Source of the DNA: Nitrosospira sp. Nsp11
GTDB lineage: Bacteria; Pseudomonadota; Gammaproteobacteria; Burkholderiales; Nitrosomonadaceae
Reading direction: 5' to 3'
DNA: 64,000 nt
NCBI RefSeq assembly: GCF_900142705.1
Contig: NZ_FRBV01000005.1
Location: 62,001-126,000 of the forward strand
Of the stretch, positions 25,239 through 35,340 are shown piece after piece. Made by a program: the position numbers and the translations under genes. Position 1 is the first letter of the stretch, and each line of letters opens with the position of its first letter. The notes under the pieces were generated by a model, which was not told the origin of the DNA, made no database searches, and saw nothing but the letters and a program-made list of their open reading frames with translations.

Positions 25239-26456
25239 TCAATGGGCAGCCTTTTCATGGCTGTATTTCCGGCAGTGCTCCAGATAACTTCCGGCGTGGT
25301 TCGCGACAAGTTCTACGATACTGGACCATAGCCAGGAAGGTGCGTCCAGATTTTTTGCCCGGTTATGTTGAAGTTCTTTTTTCCACAGCTTCTGTGTAGC
25401 AACGTCCATCTGCCGTGCATGGGCCCTGCCTACTATAGCGGCGAGATATCGTGCCAGCTTTCGGGCTTCATCCTGAGTCAACTGTTTTATCTGGATTTTC
25501 ATATCTTGCGGAAGCAACTCCCGTATAAAGACAGAACGCCCCAAAATCTGCCCTGTAATCATCCGATCACCGAGATAAGGCGCCAGGCGACGCGCCCCTT
25601 CCAGCACCCGTTCGCCATTTCCCTCCGGCATGCTGCTGCCGGGATACGCAGGCGCCACGGCTTTAACCGCCTCCTTGATATCTATCAGGCAGCGGCCTGT
25701 TTTCCCGTTTTTGCCATTTTTAATATCCAGTAGAACGGCATATCGAAGCTTTCCGAGCGAGCTACAGCCTTTTATCCAATAGGCTGCATCAAGAACTTTG
25801 GCGGCAGTGTCTTCGTTTTTCGTGCCCGTAGGGGTGATATGACAAAATACGTTTTTCTTCTCGAAGATCTTTTCGATAGTCTTTTTTTCTTCTTTTGAAA
25901 TGGGCCAGAATTTTTCTCCCACCGGAATGTGCGGCGTAGGATCTTCAATCCGTTCCTTGGCCAGGTCCTTCCAGGACCGGCTTGCGGCCTCTTTTACCGT
26001 CACCTTGATCATTTCAGGCCGAGGAGATCCGCCTTTTTCCTTATTTCCGTCAAAGCAATCCTCGTAGCCCGCCATTAACTGCTCGATCATCTGTGTAGTC
26101 ACAACTCCCGACAAATCAGAATCCCGGGCAGCGGTTGCAAGAGACAGGCCAAGTCGTATCAAGTCATGCGCCGGGTTTCCGATTACAGTCTGATCCAGAT
26201 CCCTTATCTGTACGTTGATTTTGCCTTCGATATTTCCGATCGGGCCCAGATTGCCTACATGACAATCGCCCGCTATCCAGATAGGCGGGCCCTGGGGTAG
26301 CGCGCGCCCTTCGGCACCGCTCAGCCACTCATAAAATTGGGCCGTATTGCCCCTGACAAAAGCATGGACGGAACGGGCCATTTTATGCCTGCGATAGGCC
26401 GCGAGGGTCGCGTCTCTGGCATCGGGAGCGGGAGGCTTGCTGGGTGCCCGTTTCAT
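25239..26456 (-). CDS. DUF2252 family protein (kinase-like fold)
   Basis: A 405-residue soluble protein of the DUF2252 family. HAFVRGNTAQFYEW lies at about residues 31-44. GDCHVGN at 63-69 and RDLDQT at 85-90 resemble the catalytic H-x-D-x-x-N and D-x-D motifs of aminoglycoside-phosphotransferase-like kinases. That similarity suggests ATP-dependent phosphotransfer, but no substrate is known. The 85-residue acidic protein gene upstream (26504) reads in the same direction 47 bases away, so they are probably co-transcribed. The ORF is complete and uninterrupted. Confidence 0.75.
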   Translation of the reverse strand: MKRAPSKPPAPDARDATLAAYRRHKMARSVHAFVRGNTAQFYEWLSGAEGRALPQGPPIWIAGDCHVGNLGPIGNIEGKINVQIRDLDQTVIGNPAHDLIRLGLSLATAARDSDLSGVVTTQMIEQLMAGYEDCFDGNKEKGGSPRPEMIKVTVKEAASRSWKDLAKERIEDPTPHIPVGEKFWPISKEEKKTIEKIFEKKNVFCHITPTGTKNEDTAAKVLDAAYWIKGCSSLGKLRYAVLLDIKNGKNGKTGRCLIDIKEAVKAVAPAYPGSSMPEGNGERVLEGARRLAPYLGDRMITGQILGRSVFIRELLPQDMKIQIKQLTQDEARKLARYLAAIVGRAHARQMDVATQKLWKKELQHNRAKNLDAPSWLWSSIVELVANHAGSYLEHCRKYSHEKAAH

Positions 26457-26503
26457 TTAAACCGTCAGGTTCATGCCGTGGCTATCTTCCAGGAAGATCC
26501 TGG

Positions 26504-26761
26504 CTAATACCGGTCGAGAGGAGCAGGTCCGGAATCCGGATGTTCGTTTCTGGTATCGTGATGCGGTTCAGATCCGGTGACGGATTTCGCCTCCTCGTGC
26601 GTCTCTTGTTTTTTGTTGCCGCGATTCTCTATTTTTTCTTCGACTCTATTCCCATGGGTTTCTTCGCTGACAAGAATACCTTCATCCGATTCCTCAGGCA
26701 GTTGATCCACTGGCTCATCTGCCTTTAATTCATCACCTTTGCTTTTTTCGGATTTTTCCAT
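26504..26761 (-). CDS. Acidic low-complexity protein, probably disordered
   Basis: An 85-residue protein rich in Glu, Asp, Lys, Ser and Pro with almost no hydrophobic residues. GCAGGAGAC before ATG 26761 supports this start over the TTG at 26776. No domain is recognisable; such proteins are usually stress-related and unstructured. It precedes the DUF2252 gene in the same transcription unit. Confidence 0.55.
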   Translation of the reverse strand: MEKSEKSKGDELKADEPVDQLPEESDEGILVSEETHGNRVEEKIENRGNKKQETHEEAKSVTGSEPHHDTRNEHPDSGPAPLDRY

Positions 26762-27033
26762 GAATGTCTCCTGCAATTAAAATTAGTTTGGCGAAAGCTG
26801 CAATATCAGTGATTTTCCTGAAGCGCGAGCGCAAGTTCCGTGCGATAGCGCACAGCCCCGGCTATTCAGCATTACCATCGCAATAAAGACAATAAAACCA
26901 TGCAGATACAATGGGATTCTTATGTTTGCTATCGAACAGAGTTTTGCGCGGCGCATCCCCATTATTGTCGAGCCAGCTTTTTCTTGACGTGGCAGTCATT
27001 CCGTATAAATCGAATATTAAGGAGAAGAAACCG

Positions 27034-27561
27034 ATGAAAAATTTACTCATGCTGACAATCGCTTTGATGCTTCCCACGTTTGCAGTCCACGCGGAAACAA
27101 GCAAGAAAGACGACCTGAATGATGCAGAAATTGCCCATATCGTGGTTACCGCCAACCAGGTTGATATCGATGCCGGCAATCTTGCCAAGAAAAAAGCATC
27201 TCATGAAGATGTCCATGCCTACGCCCATCGTATGGTTGGCGAGCACACCGACGTCAATAAGGAAGCGAAGGAATTGGCTGCCAAGCTCAATGTAACACCT
27301 CAGGACAACCCGATCAGCAAGAGCCTGAAGGAAGATGGCAAGAAGAATCTCGAAAAATTAAAGGGCCTGAGCGGCAAGGATTTCGACAAAGCCTATATTG
27401 ACGGTGAAGTCGACCTCCACACTAAAGTAATCGATGTGGCCGACAATAAGCTGGTGCCCAACGTCAAGAACGAAGAGTTGAAAGCCTTGCTGGTAAAGGT
27501 ACGCCCCACGCTTGTCTCCCACCTTGAGCATGCGCAAAAAATCCAGGCGAAATTGAAATAA
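27034..27561 (+). CDS. DUF4142 exported protein
   Basis: A 175-residue exported protein. Signal peptide at residues 1-20 (MLPTFAVHA, cleavage before ET), then a helical bundle with the DUF4142 pattern (LNDAEIAHIVVTANQVDIDA, AHRMVGEHTDVNKE, YIDGEVDLHTKVIDV). These ferritin-like periplasmic proteins are common in Proteobacteria, and their function is unknown. The frame is open from 26911, but AAGGAGAAGAAACC before ATG 27034 and the signal peptide settle the start. It belongs to a group of stress-type genes at 25-36 kb. Confidence 0.82.
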   Translation: MKNLLMLTIALMLPTFAVHAETSKKDDLNDAEIAHIVVTANQVDIDAGNLAKKKASHEDVHAYAHRMVGEHTDVNKEAKELAAKLNVTPQDNPISKSLKEDGKKNLEKLKGLSGKDFDKAYIDGEVDLHTKVIDVADNKLVPNVKNEELKALLVKVRPTLVSHLEHAQKIQAKLK

Positions 27562-27864
27562 AAGTATAGAAGCAAAAAGCGGAAGGAGGCCAAGTTGTAT
27601 CGTTTTGCCTGGTCTCCCCCTGCTTGTAACAACCAGGAAGCTGTGCTGGTATTGCACTATTGATGGGCTGAGCGGACCTTCCAACCATGCGAAAACCGAA
27701 GACTGCCATCCTCGGACCACATACAGCAAGCTCGTGCGGCCGTCGGTGTTATAGCCCGCTTCGACTATTACCAGGTTGCAGCCGTACCTCTAGCTAAACT
27801 GGAGCCACCGGGAGCCATAGCGGAAGGTCCGGATCTGCCTCAGCCACTCTTCCACTATAAGAAA
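27562..27864. other. Intergenic region between convergent genes
   Basis: About 300 bases separate the DUF4142 gene from the convergent Gly/Ser-rich gene. ORFs here are short, with no ribosome sites or family resemblance. I see no strong terminator hairpin. Confidence 0.4.
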
Positions 27865-28266
27865 TTAGTAGCCACCTCCTGATCCACCCGATTGGCCGGA
27901 GGAGCCCGCTCCTTGGCCCGATTGCCCGGAAGAACCCGCTCCCTGCCCCGATGAGCCGGACGAACCCGCCCCCTGCTCCATGGATGAGCCCCCGGACGAA
28001 GACCCGTCACGACTCGACCCGCTTTGACCGGAAGTAGAGCTGCGAGGCCTGTCGCTGCCTTGACCTGAAGAAACACCCTGCCCGGACTGCTGCCCCGCCG
28101 AGGACCCTTTCTTGTCTACCGGTCCGCCATGCCCGGACATATCGCCATACTGCCCTGTCTGGTCTCCCGCGCCTGCGGCATAAGCCGCACCAGTAGCGCC
28201 AAAGATCACAATGCCCGCAAAAACTACAGCTCGGGCCGTTTTTTTCAGCATAAAAATATTTTCCAT
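27865..28266 (-). CDS. Secreted Gly/Ser/Gln-rich low-complexity protein
   Basis: A 133-residue protein with a signal peptide (about residues 1-30, GAAYAAGAG) followed by a low-complexity mature part. Three tandem decapeptides GAGSSGxSGQ/G at the C-terminus come from 30-bp DNA repeats. AAAGGAGATAG before ATG 28266 supports the start; ATG six codons in (MLKK) is an alternative. Such proteins are typically secreted or surface-associated, and no activity can be assigned. Tandem repeats make its length prone to change. Confidence 0.6.
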   Translation of the reverse strand: MENIFMLKKTARAVVFAGIVIFGATGAAYAAGAGDQTGQYGDMSGHGGPVDKKGSSAGQQSGQGVSSGQGSDRPRSSTSGQSGSSRDGSSSGGSSMEQGAGSSGSSGQGAGSSGQSGQGAGSSGQSGGSGGGY

Positions 28267-28491
28267 GATAACTATCTCCTTTGCCAGCGGAATTGCTGAA
28301 TGGAAATACTACTCAGAATACGGACGCGTTCCGTACGGTTTCCCACAAACCATAAAACTCGCAGTTGTTGGGGAACCGGAACGCATCTTTCGGGCTCATC
28401 AGAAATTTCAACTCTTTATTTCGCATATTACTGTCTTGCTATTCAGCAAAGAGACCAAATTCGAACTTGCCGCCATGCGCGAGGTAGACGA

Positions 28492-28743
28492 TGCGAGGTA
28501 GCCGATTTTATCCTGAAGTCCGGCTCGTTTTATTTCTCTCTCGAAGTTCCCGAGCGGGGATATGAATACGGCATAGTCGTTGTAATGGATGGGAATGGCC
28601 TTTCTCCGCACGATGATCTTCATCATTCTGACACCCTCTTTCGCGTCCCTGGTAGCGGTGACAAGATCCAGAAATTGCGGTCCTCCCAAATGCAACAGTG
28701 CCAGATCTACGCAAGCCGGTCGGGGGTGATTGCGCAAAATGTG
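28492..28743 (-). pseudogene. C-terminal remnant of an MBL-fold (UlaG-type) hydrolase
   Basis: In an otherwise unconvincing ORF, about 85 codons read LLHLGG..., GVRMMKIIVRRKAIPIHYND and then YAVFISPLGNFEREIKRAGL, the C-terminal end of metallo-beta-lactamase-fold hydrolases including the last metal-ligand histidine (PIHYND). The N-terminal HxHxDH half is absent upstream, so only a fragment remains. Confidence 0.6.
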
Positions 28744-28874
28744 GGCTAACGAACAGAGCGACCGATAACCACGAGCTATCTTCATGAAAACAAGCAATGC
28801 GACCTTGTTTGAATTTGAGTAGACGCAATCTGCTTCCGACCACAAATTACAGGTTTATCATATTGGAGATAATA

Positions 28875-29384
28875 ATGCCCACTACGCACAGTACCACGAC
28901 AAGAAAAAGCCCGGCCCCGCGAACCACCACGCGCAGATCCAAGCACGACGCCATCAAGTTGCTGACCGACGATCATGCAAAGGTAAAAAAAATGTTCAAG
29001 GAGTTCGAGAAGCTATGCAAGAAGAATGAGGATGAGGGAAAGGAAGCGCTGGTAGCACAAATCTGCAAGGAACTTACGATACACGCGCAGTTGGAGGAGG
29101 AAATATTCTATCCCGCTGCTCGCGCTGCAATCGACGACGACGACCTTATGAACGAGGCGATGGTTGAGCACGCATCAGCCAAGGATCTGATCGGTCAGAT
29201 TCAGTCGATGGAAGCTTCCGATCCCATGTACGAGGCAACAGTCAGTGTCCTCGGGGAATATGTCAACCATCATGTGGGAGAAGAGGAGAATGAAATGTTT
29301 CCCAAGGTGCAGAAGTCGAAAATGGACCTTGAGGAAATCGGCTCTGACATAGCTGAACGGAAAGAGGTTTTGATGGAAGAATGA
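28875..29384 (+). CDS. Hemerythrin HHE-domain protein with basic N-terminal tail
   Basis: A 169-residue protein: a Thr/Arg/Lys-rich tail (residues 1-25) and then an HHE domain with DDHAKVKKMF (about 33-42), IHAQLEEEIFYP (about 72-83), EHASAKDLI (about 103-111) and YVNHHVGEEENEMFP (about 134-148). These supply the His/Glu diiron ligands. TGGAGATAAT before ATG 28875 defines the start, although the frame is open from 28797. It differs from the shorter hemerythrin at 2984. Such proteins sense or scavenge O2 or NO; the basic tail could bind nucleic acid. Confidence 0.82.
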   Translation: MPTTHSTTTRKSPAPRTTTRRSKHDAIKLLTDDHAKVKKMFKEFEKLCKKNEDEGKEALVAQICKELTIHAQLEEEIFYPAARAAIDDDDLMNEAMVEHASAKDLIGQIQSMEASDPMYEATVSVLGEYVNHHVGEEENEMFPKVQKSKMDLEEIGSDIAERKEVLMEE

Positions 29385-29645
29385 CGCAAGCAGATGCCTG
29401 AGGCTCCTGCGGACCGGCTTCGCTGCCATACCGGGGGCAAGCGGGAGCCGATCCGCAAAAATAGAATTTGGCACATCGGCATTTGCCGGATGCTTCATGC
29501 ATGGCGTATTGTCCCCAAGGCGTAGCGGCTCGTGGCGGTATCCGGGTTTCGTGCGGTAACATCTCTGGCGGGAGTTGAAGGAGGATCACTACGAGGCTGT
29601 TGATCTATTCCTGCCCGTCACAGACGCCACCATCCCCGAATAGTC

Positions 29646-31862
29646 CTATGCGATTTCCTGCCGCCTGGATTCGATATACCGATCCATTGCATCCTCTAAA
29701 GTGGGTAAAAGAATCCCTCGTTCACTGGCCAACGCGCTATAAGCGGGGCGAAGGGCCAAAAAACCCATCTCCTCGCGCGTAAGTGCGTTCAGGCCGCTGG
29801 GATCAATACATGCCTTTGCAGCGATCTTGAAAGCAAAATCCGCCCAGGTCAGGGGTTCGCCATTGGTCAAATGCCAGATCCCCGCCTCCCTGTCGATAAG
29901 CAGGTCAAGGCAGGCATCCACGAGATCCGGCACATAGGTGGGAGAAACAGTAACATCTCTTGAGGCGGCAAACGGATTACCCTGGGCCAAGGCTTCAAGG
30001 GCAAGGGTAACGAAGTTGTAAGCGTCCCATGGCCCAAAAAATGCGCTGGTGCGCACTATCAAAGCTTCGGGGCACAGGTCGAGAACCCTGCGCTCGGCCT
30101 CGGCCTTGCTTCTGCCATAGTTGTTCAGAGGCGCGACCGTATCACTTTCCAGATAGGGGGACTGCTGCCTCCCGTCAAATACAAGGTCAGTGGAGAACGT
30201 CAACAACTGGATGCCGTGCGCCGCGCAAATTTCCGCCAGGACGGATGGCCCGATGGCATTCTCGCGGAAACAGCGGCTCACATCACTTTCCGCGTTGTCG
30301 ACATGGACATAGCCGCTGGCGTTGACAACAGCCCACGGTTGATGCCGGTCAATGGCTCCCTCGACCGAAGACCTTACAGCGATATCCATTTCCTTACGGC
30401 TTAGCAATTTACACGTCAGATTGCGCTGCTCGCAAATTTTTGCAAATGCCCTGCCCAGCGTCCCGGTTGCTCCTGCGATAAGAATCGGCTGCATGGCTCC
30501 GTTTCTCGCACCATGGTATTTGGCATGAAGAGAAGCGACGGCTGTGCGTGATGCGACCGGCTTGCAGGTAAAGCGCCCTGCCCGGCGCCACCAGCCCTGC
30601 CCTTTCAATACGGGATGAGAAGGGGCGCGGCCAGCGGCCAGTTCCTGCATCAGGGTTGCAACGGCCGTGGCACGCGGGGTAAGAGAGCGCACATCGAATG
30701 GCCCGGGCTCATAATAACCTCTGCATTCGGTAACCAGGCAATTCCAGTCGTAAGAACCCAAAAGCGCCCATACCGTAACAGCGCGTATGTCTACTCCCTG
30801 CTGCCGTGCCTGCCTGGCGGCTTGCCAGATTTCGAGGAGCCATCGCATCTGGTCTTCCCTGCCAGCGCCCAAGTGTGCTTCGGTGATCGCCAACGGTAAC
30901 CGATATCGTTTCCAGGCTTCCTCCAGCAAGGGTCCGACACCAGGCATCGAGGTAGCAAGCACCCGCACTGCCTCGATATCGGCAAAGCGATAACCCCGAT
31001 AAGTACTGATACAGTGCGCGGGATACCGTTCAACACGCTGATCCAGCCAACGGTCGCTGGTAATATAATAGTTGATACCGATGATTTCTGGCGGGCACCT
31101 ATTTTCCTTGAACCAGAGGAATTCGGAAGGATTGATTCCCGTGCTGGTCAGGTATTCCCACAGTGGATGTTCTTGCCCCACTTTTCCGCACAACAAATCC
31201 CAGGCCAGCCAGCGGCGAGTGTTATAAAAGCTTGCCAGCTCGGACATTTCAGGCGTGCTATAGGTCTTGCCCAGATCATCTGTCTGTACAAGCTTGGCAT
31301 GGGGGTTAATTTGTCGGATAGCTCGCATCGATAGCACGATCGCGCGACACTGGTTCAGCAATGCCTGGATAAATGTCCGCTCGTCACGCCCATGCGGGTA
31401 CCACAGGCCATATAACCCGCTGAAGCGCGCCGTAGTCAACGGTTCATTAATTGGCGTGTAATACTCCACCCAAGGGTAGCGCTGGGCTACGGCACCGGCA
31501 AAAGCGGCAAGTTGCCCTGCAAAACCGGGGTCGGTCAGGCTGGTATGCATCGGCCCGCTTCCATGATGCACCAACCCTGCAATCGGGATAATGCCGCGTG
31601 CTTGCAACTCTGGTAATCGGGCATCCGACCAGGACCAGTCAGCCTGGTCAAGCCCATCGGGCGCCGTATGCTCCCACAGAACCGGGTAACGTATCGCGCG
31701 AATACCAAGGGAAGCAAATCGCTCAAGATCGCATATCCGGTAGGCATGCCCATTACGATCCATCTGGCTGAAATACTGGTTTGCAACGCGGTTTACCGTG
31801 CATTCGAGGCCTCCCCATAGCAACACCTCTTTTGCAAAAACTCGGTCTTCTTTCTCGTTCAT
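29646..31862 (-). CDS. GH1-like hydrolase fused to dTDP-4-dehydrorhamnose reductase (RmlD-like)
   Basis: A 738-residue two-domain protein. Residues 1 to about 410 are a glycoside-hydrolase family 1-type (beta/alpha)8 barrel with the acid/base E140 in TPINEP and the nucleophile candidate E328 in AITEAH. Residues 457-738 are an extended SDR sugar-nucleotide reductase with the NAD(P) loop GATGTLG (464-470) and catalytic Y582-x3-K586 (YGRSK), as in RmlD. Joining a sugar-hydrolase fold to a deoxysugar biosynthetic reductase suggests polysaccharide tailoring. The divergent gene 740 bases away is another two-domain sugar enzyme. No signal peptide is present. The frame is continuous, so the fusion is real unless the assembly is wrong. 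Confidence 0.85.
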   Translation of the reverse strand: MNEKEDRVFAKEVLLWGGLECTVNRVANQYFSQMDRNGHAYRICDLERFASLGIRAIRYPVLWEHTAPDGLDQADWSWSDARLPELQARGIIPIAGLVHHGSGPMHTSLTDPGFAGQLAAFAGAVAQRYPWVEYYTPINEPLTTARFSGLYGLWYPHGRDERTFIQALLNQCRAIVLSMRAIRQINPHAKLVQTDDLGKTYSTPEMSELASFYNTRRWLAWDLLCGKVGQEHPLWEYLTSTGINPSEFLWFKENRCPPEIIGINYYITSDRWLDQRVERYPAHCISTYRGYRFADIEAVRVLATSMPGVGPLLEEAWKRYRLPLAITEAHLGAGREDQMRWLLEIWQAARQARQQGVDIRAVTVWALLGSYDWNCLVTECRGYYEPGPFDVRSLTPRATAVATLMQELAAGRAPSHPVLKGQGWWRRAGRFTCKPVASRTAVASLHAKYHGARNGAMQPILIAGATGTLGRAFAKICEQRNLTCKLLSRKEMDIAVRSSVEGAIDRHQPWAVVNASGYVHVDNAESDVSRCFRENAIGPSVLAEICAAHGIQLLTFSTDLVFDGRQQSPYLESDTVAPLNNYGRSKAEAERRVLDLCPEALIVRTSAFFGPWDAYNFVTLALEALAQGNPFAASRDVTVSPTYVPDLVDACLDLLIDREAGIWHLTNGEPLTWADFAFKIAAKACIDPSGLNALTREEMGFLALRPAYSALASERGILLPTLEDAMDRYIESRRQEIA

Positions 31863-32602
31863 GTGAATTTTACCTTTAGCAATTCCTTGAGCAATTTCGT
31901 TCCGATCACCTCGTCAACTCTCAAGTACGATGCCCGCTCAGAGTATGAGCGCCGGTCAGACTAGTGAGCCACTTCTGCACTGTCAAGCACCGCCTTCCTG
32001 GGCGCAGCCGTTGTCTTCAAATAAATCCAGCGCCATTTTGTTCTCCTCATGATAGTAATGCAGCCTTATGGCAGGTGAGTTGGAGTTATGACATCACCCA
32101 ACGCCGGGTTGGATTTCCTCTTCAAGCCGGGAAGGAGTGTGAACCGTTTGAAGTCAGCTCCCGAGCCCTACTTGCCTGAATTTGGGGACCATGGAACTCT
32201 ACTTCGAACTCTACTTGAAACTATTTCGCCGCTTGCAAAGGCAGAGAATGGCCACATGCTAAGGGCCAAAAATTGACCTCTCTGTTCGAAAGCATACATA
32301 ACTCAGGGATTTGATTTTTCCACCCGCCTAAAAATCGTTGCCCAGCCATACGTACCCTACGATGGCACTGTGGGTTACCGAACAGAACCGAGCGCTCGCT
32401 GAGGTTAATGTCCCCATCAAGAAAGCATGCAAGCATCAATAAAGCACAATGGTGGAAACCTTTCATCCTGCAAGCCAAGACCCGGTTAGTAATGAGATCT
32501 GATGAATGGGGCAACAGCGAGTACGCGAAGCCAGGGACGGGTTTCATAAATTCGATCACCTGAGCCTGGTCTCGATTCCACTGATGACTTTAGGGAGACC
32601 CA
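31863..32602. other. 740-base divergent promoter region
   Basis: Lies between the GH1-RmlD and glycosyltransferase-UGM genes, transcribed away from each other. Only short ORFs without ribosome sites are present. The length would allow complex shared regulation. No clear sigma-70 boxes or strong hairpins were identified by eye. Confidence 0.4.
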
Positions 32603-35242
32603 ATGCAAACACTTATCGTGCTGTCACACCTGCGTTGGGACTTTGTCTATCAACGCCCGCAGCATCTTTTGTCGCACCTGGCGACACACTACAAGATTCT
32701 TTTCTTTGAGGAACCGAAGTTCCATGAAAAAGAGCGTCTGGCAGTACTTCCCACACCTCATCCAAACGTAATGGTATGTCGCCCGTATACGCCCGTAAAA
32801 GCCGCCGGCTTTCACGATGATCAACTGCCCTATCTCAAGCCGCTGCTGCGTCAACTGGTAACTGATCACAAAAGCCATATCGCCTGGTTTTACACACCCA
32901 TGGCCTTACCGCTGCTAGCGGAACTGGACCCCTGCCTGATCGTATATGACTGCATGGATGAGCTGGCCGCTTTCAAAAATGCGCCTAAGCAATTGCTGCA
33001 GCGCGAAAATGCATTATTTAAAGTGGCCGATATTGTCTTTACCGGCGGCCCCGGTCTGTTCCGGGCAAAGCGTGAACGTCATCCTGATGTTCACTGTTTT
33101 CCAAGCAGCGTGGACATCGCCCACTTTGCGCAAGCATTGGACCGCACAGCCGATCACCCCTTACACTTGGGCATGCCTCGACCCCGGCTGGGGTATTACG
33201 GGGTGATTGATGAGCGCGTTGATATCGGGCTCATTGCAGAGCTGGCTGATGCGCATCCTGAATGGCAGATAGTGCTGGTCGGCCCGGTAGTTAAAATCAA
33301 TGTAGCGGGTCTGCCCCAGCGATCCAATATTCATTACCTGGGCCAGCAATCCTACGAATCTCTGCCGAAATTCCTGGCCGGTTGGGATTTGTGTCTGCTT
33401 CCATTCGCGCTCAACGAATCCACCCGCTTCATCAGCCCTACCAAAACGCTGGAATATATGGTCGCCGAACTGCCGGTGGTAAGCACCAACATTGCAGATG
33501 TGGTGGAACTCTATGGGAAGGCTGTTTCCATTGCTTCCAGCAGGGCCAAATTCATTTCGACATGTGAACAGGCGCTGGATGAAAAACCGGATGAGAAAAA
33601 AAATCGGACGGAAATAACGCGAAGCATGATATCAGCCAATTCCTGGGCGTCTACCGCAGAGCGTATGCATCGTCTGATATCGGAAATCCTGGAGAAGCGG
33701 TCGAGTTTCAGGCAAACAGCCAGGCGGGAGCGTTCCCGGCGTGATACTGGATCCAAGGTGACAAACTATGAGTGCGTTATCCTGGGGGCCGGGCCGACTG
33801 GCCTGAGCGCCGCCTATCATCTTGGAAAGAACGCGCTCTTGCTCGACAAGAATGCAGCGGTGGGCGGCTGGTGCCGCTCTATCCAGGATAAAGGTTTTAC
33901 TTTCGATCATGCGGGACACATCATGTTTTCGAATGATGACTATGTCCAGAAGCTCTATAAAATATTATTGGGCAAGAATGTCCACTGGCAGAACCGCGAA
34001 GCATGGGTGTACAGCAAAGGCGTTTATACACGCTACCCTTTTCAGGGCGCGCTGTATGGATTGCCACCCAAAGTGATCAGGGAGTGTATTGTCGGTGCGA
34101 TAGAGGCCCGCTTTGGCGAAAGCCTGAGTCACTATGAGCCTCCCAAGGTGGTTGAAGCGGTTGAAATCCGTAACAGCACGGTTTCAGCGTCCGATGCCGG
34201 CAGTGATTGCTGCGCGGACGGTACTGTGACAATTCCATCAACTCCATCAACTGCCACTGCATCGGCCTGCGCGTCCTTCAAAAAGGACGGCTCTCAAAAC
34301 TTCGAGCAATTCATTTACAAGATGTGGGGCAAGGGAATAGCAAAGCATTTTGCAATTCCTTACAACAAAAAGCTGTGGACAGTGCCCTTGAGTGAAATGG
34401 AAACTTCCTGGCTGGGTGGCCGCGTGCCATTACCTGATCTTGAGGAAATAATAGAAGGCGCTCTTGAGCCCGTTGCCAAGCCGATGGGACCCAATGCCCG
34501 GTTTGGATATCCTTTGAACGGCGGGTTCCAAGCGATGATGTCTGGATTTTTGCCTCATATCAAAGGCAAGATTGAACTGAATGCCGAGATTGTCGAGGTT
34601 TCGCCCACTCAACGGCTAGTAACGCTCGCGGACTGCAGGGTGTTCCAGTATGACGCTTTGGTGAGCACCATACCCTTGCCCGAGCTGATCAAAATGATTG
34701 GCGCTGAGGCGCCGCAGAGAGTCCAGGATGCTGCAAAGGGCTTGTGCCATATCTCGGTGTGTTGTGTCAATCTGGGTATCGCGCGTGAAAAAATAACCGA
34801 CAAGCATTGGATTTACTATCCTGAAGATACAATTTTTCATCGTATTTTCGTGCAGGGGAACGCGAGCCCGGGGTGCAATCCGCCTGGTGGTTTTGGTTTG
34901 ACCTGCGAAATCACCTATTCACCGTGGAAGCCCCTGCCTGTGAACGGACAGGAGCTGATCGACCGATGCTGGCAGGACTGCATCGAAGTTGGCCTGCTGT
35001 CAGGTGACGATCGGCTCATTACAGCCAACCTAGTGGATATGCCCTACGCGTACGTGGTCTACGATCATCAGCGTTCGAATAATGTCGCAATCATAAGGAC
35101 GTGGTTGGCAGAACATGACATCATCCTGGCCGGTCGCTATAGTGAATGGGAATACTACAATTCGGACCATGCATTTCTCGCCGGAAAGAAAGCTGCCGAA
35201 TCATTGGAACTCGGCGCAACTGCAGCGGCAACTCGCGTTTAG
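32603..35242 (+). CDS. Glycosyltransferase fused to UDP-galactopyranose mutase-like flavoprotein
   Basis: An 879-residue two-domain protein. Residues 1 to about 370 resemble a GT-B glycosyltransferase: HLRWDFVYQRPQHLL at the start, YDCMDELAAF, and the donor-site region STRFISPTKTLEYMVAELPV near 275-295. From about residue 388 a Rossmann FAD domain opens with VILGAGPTGLSAAYHLGK and continues with FDHAGHIMFS, IYKMWGKGIAKHF and PLPDLEEII, in the pattern of UDP-galactopyranose mutases and related amine-oxidase-fold proteins. It may make and transfer a furanose or modified sugar for an exopolysaccharide. The linker at 365-388 is basic. It is monocistronic; the CBS gene follows after 98 bases. Confidence 0.82.
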   Translation: MQTLIVLSHLRWDFVYQRPQHLLSHLATHYKILFFEEPKFHEKERLAVLPTPHPNVMVCRPYTPVKAAGFHDDQLPYLKPLLRQLVTDHKSHIAWFYTPMALPLLAELDPCLIVYDCMDELAAFKNAPKQLLQRENALFKVADIVFTGGPGLFRAKRERHPDVHCFPSSVDIAHFAQALDRTADHPLHLGMPRPRLGYYGVIDERVDIGLIAELADAHPEWQIVLVGPVVKINVAGLPQRSNIHYLGQQSYESLPKFLAGWDLCLLPFALNESTRFISPTKTLEYMVAELPVVSTNIADVVELYGKAVSIASSRAKFISTCEQALDEKPDEKKNRTEITRSMISANSWASTAERMHRLISEILEKRSSFRQTARRERSRRDTGSKVTNYECVILGAGPTGLSAAYHLGKNALLLDKNAAVGGWCRSIQDKGFTFDHAGHIMFSNDDYVQKLYKILLGKNVHWQNREAWVYSKGVYTRYPFQGALYGLPPKVIRECIVGAIEARFGESLSHYEPPKVVEAVEIRNSTVSASDAGSDCCADGTVTIPSTPSTATASACASFKKDGSQNFEQFIYKMWGKGIAKHFAIPYNKKLWTVPLSEMETSWLGGRVPLPDLEEIIEGALEPVAKPMGPNARFGYPLNGGFQAMMSGFLPHIKGKIELNAEIVEVSPTQRLVTLADCRVFQYDALVSTIPLPELIKMIGAEAPQRVQDAAKGLCHISVCCVNLGIAREKITDKHWIYYPEDTIFHRIFVQGNASPGCNPPGGFGLTCEITYSPWKPLPVNGQELIDRCWQDCIEVGLLSGDDRLITANLVDMPYAYVVYDHQRSNNVAIIRTWLAEHDIILAGRYSEWEYYNSDHAFLAGKKAAESLELGATAAATRV

Positions 35243-35340
35243 GAGAGCCCGTGCCTAGCAGGAAAGAGAGAGCGGGACTATAACGGAATCACGCGGTTTA
35301 CCATGAACAGTTTGTTATAAACAGTCATGAGGAGGTTCAC

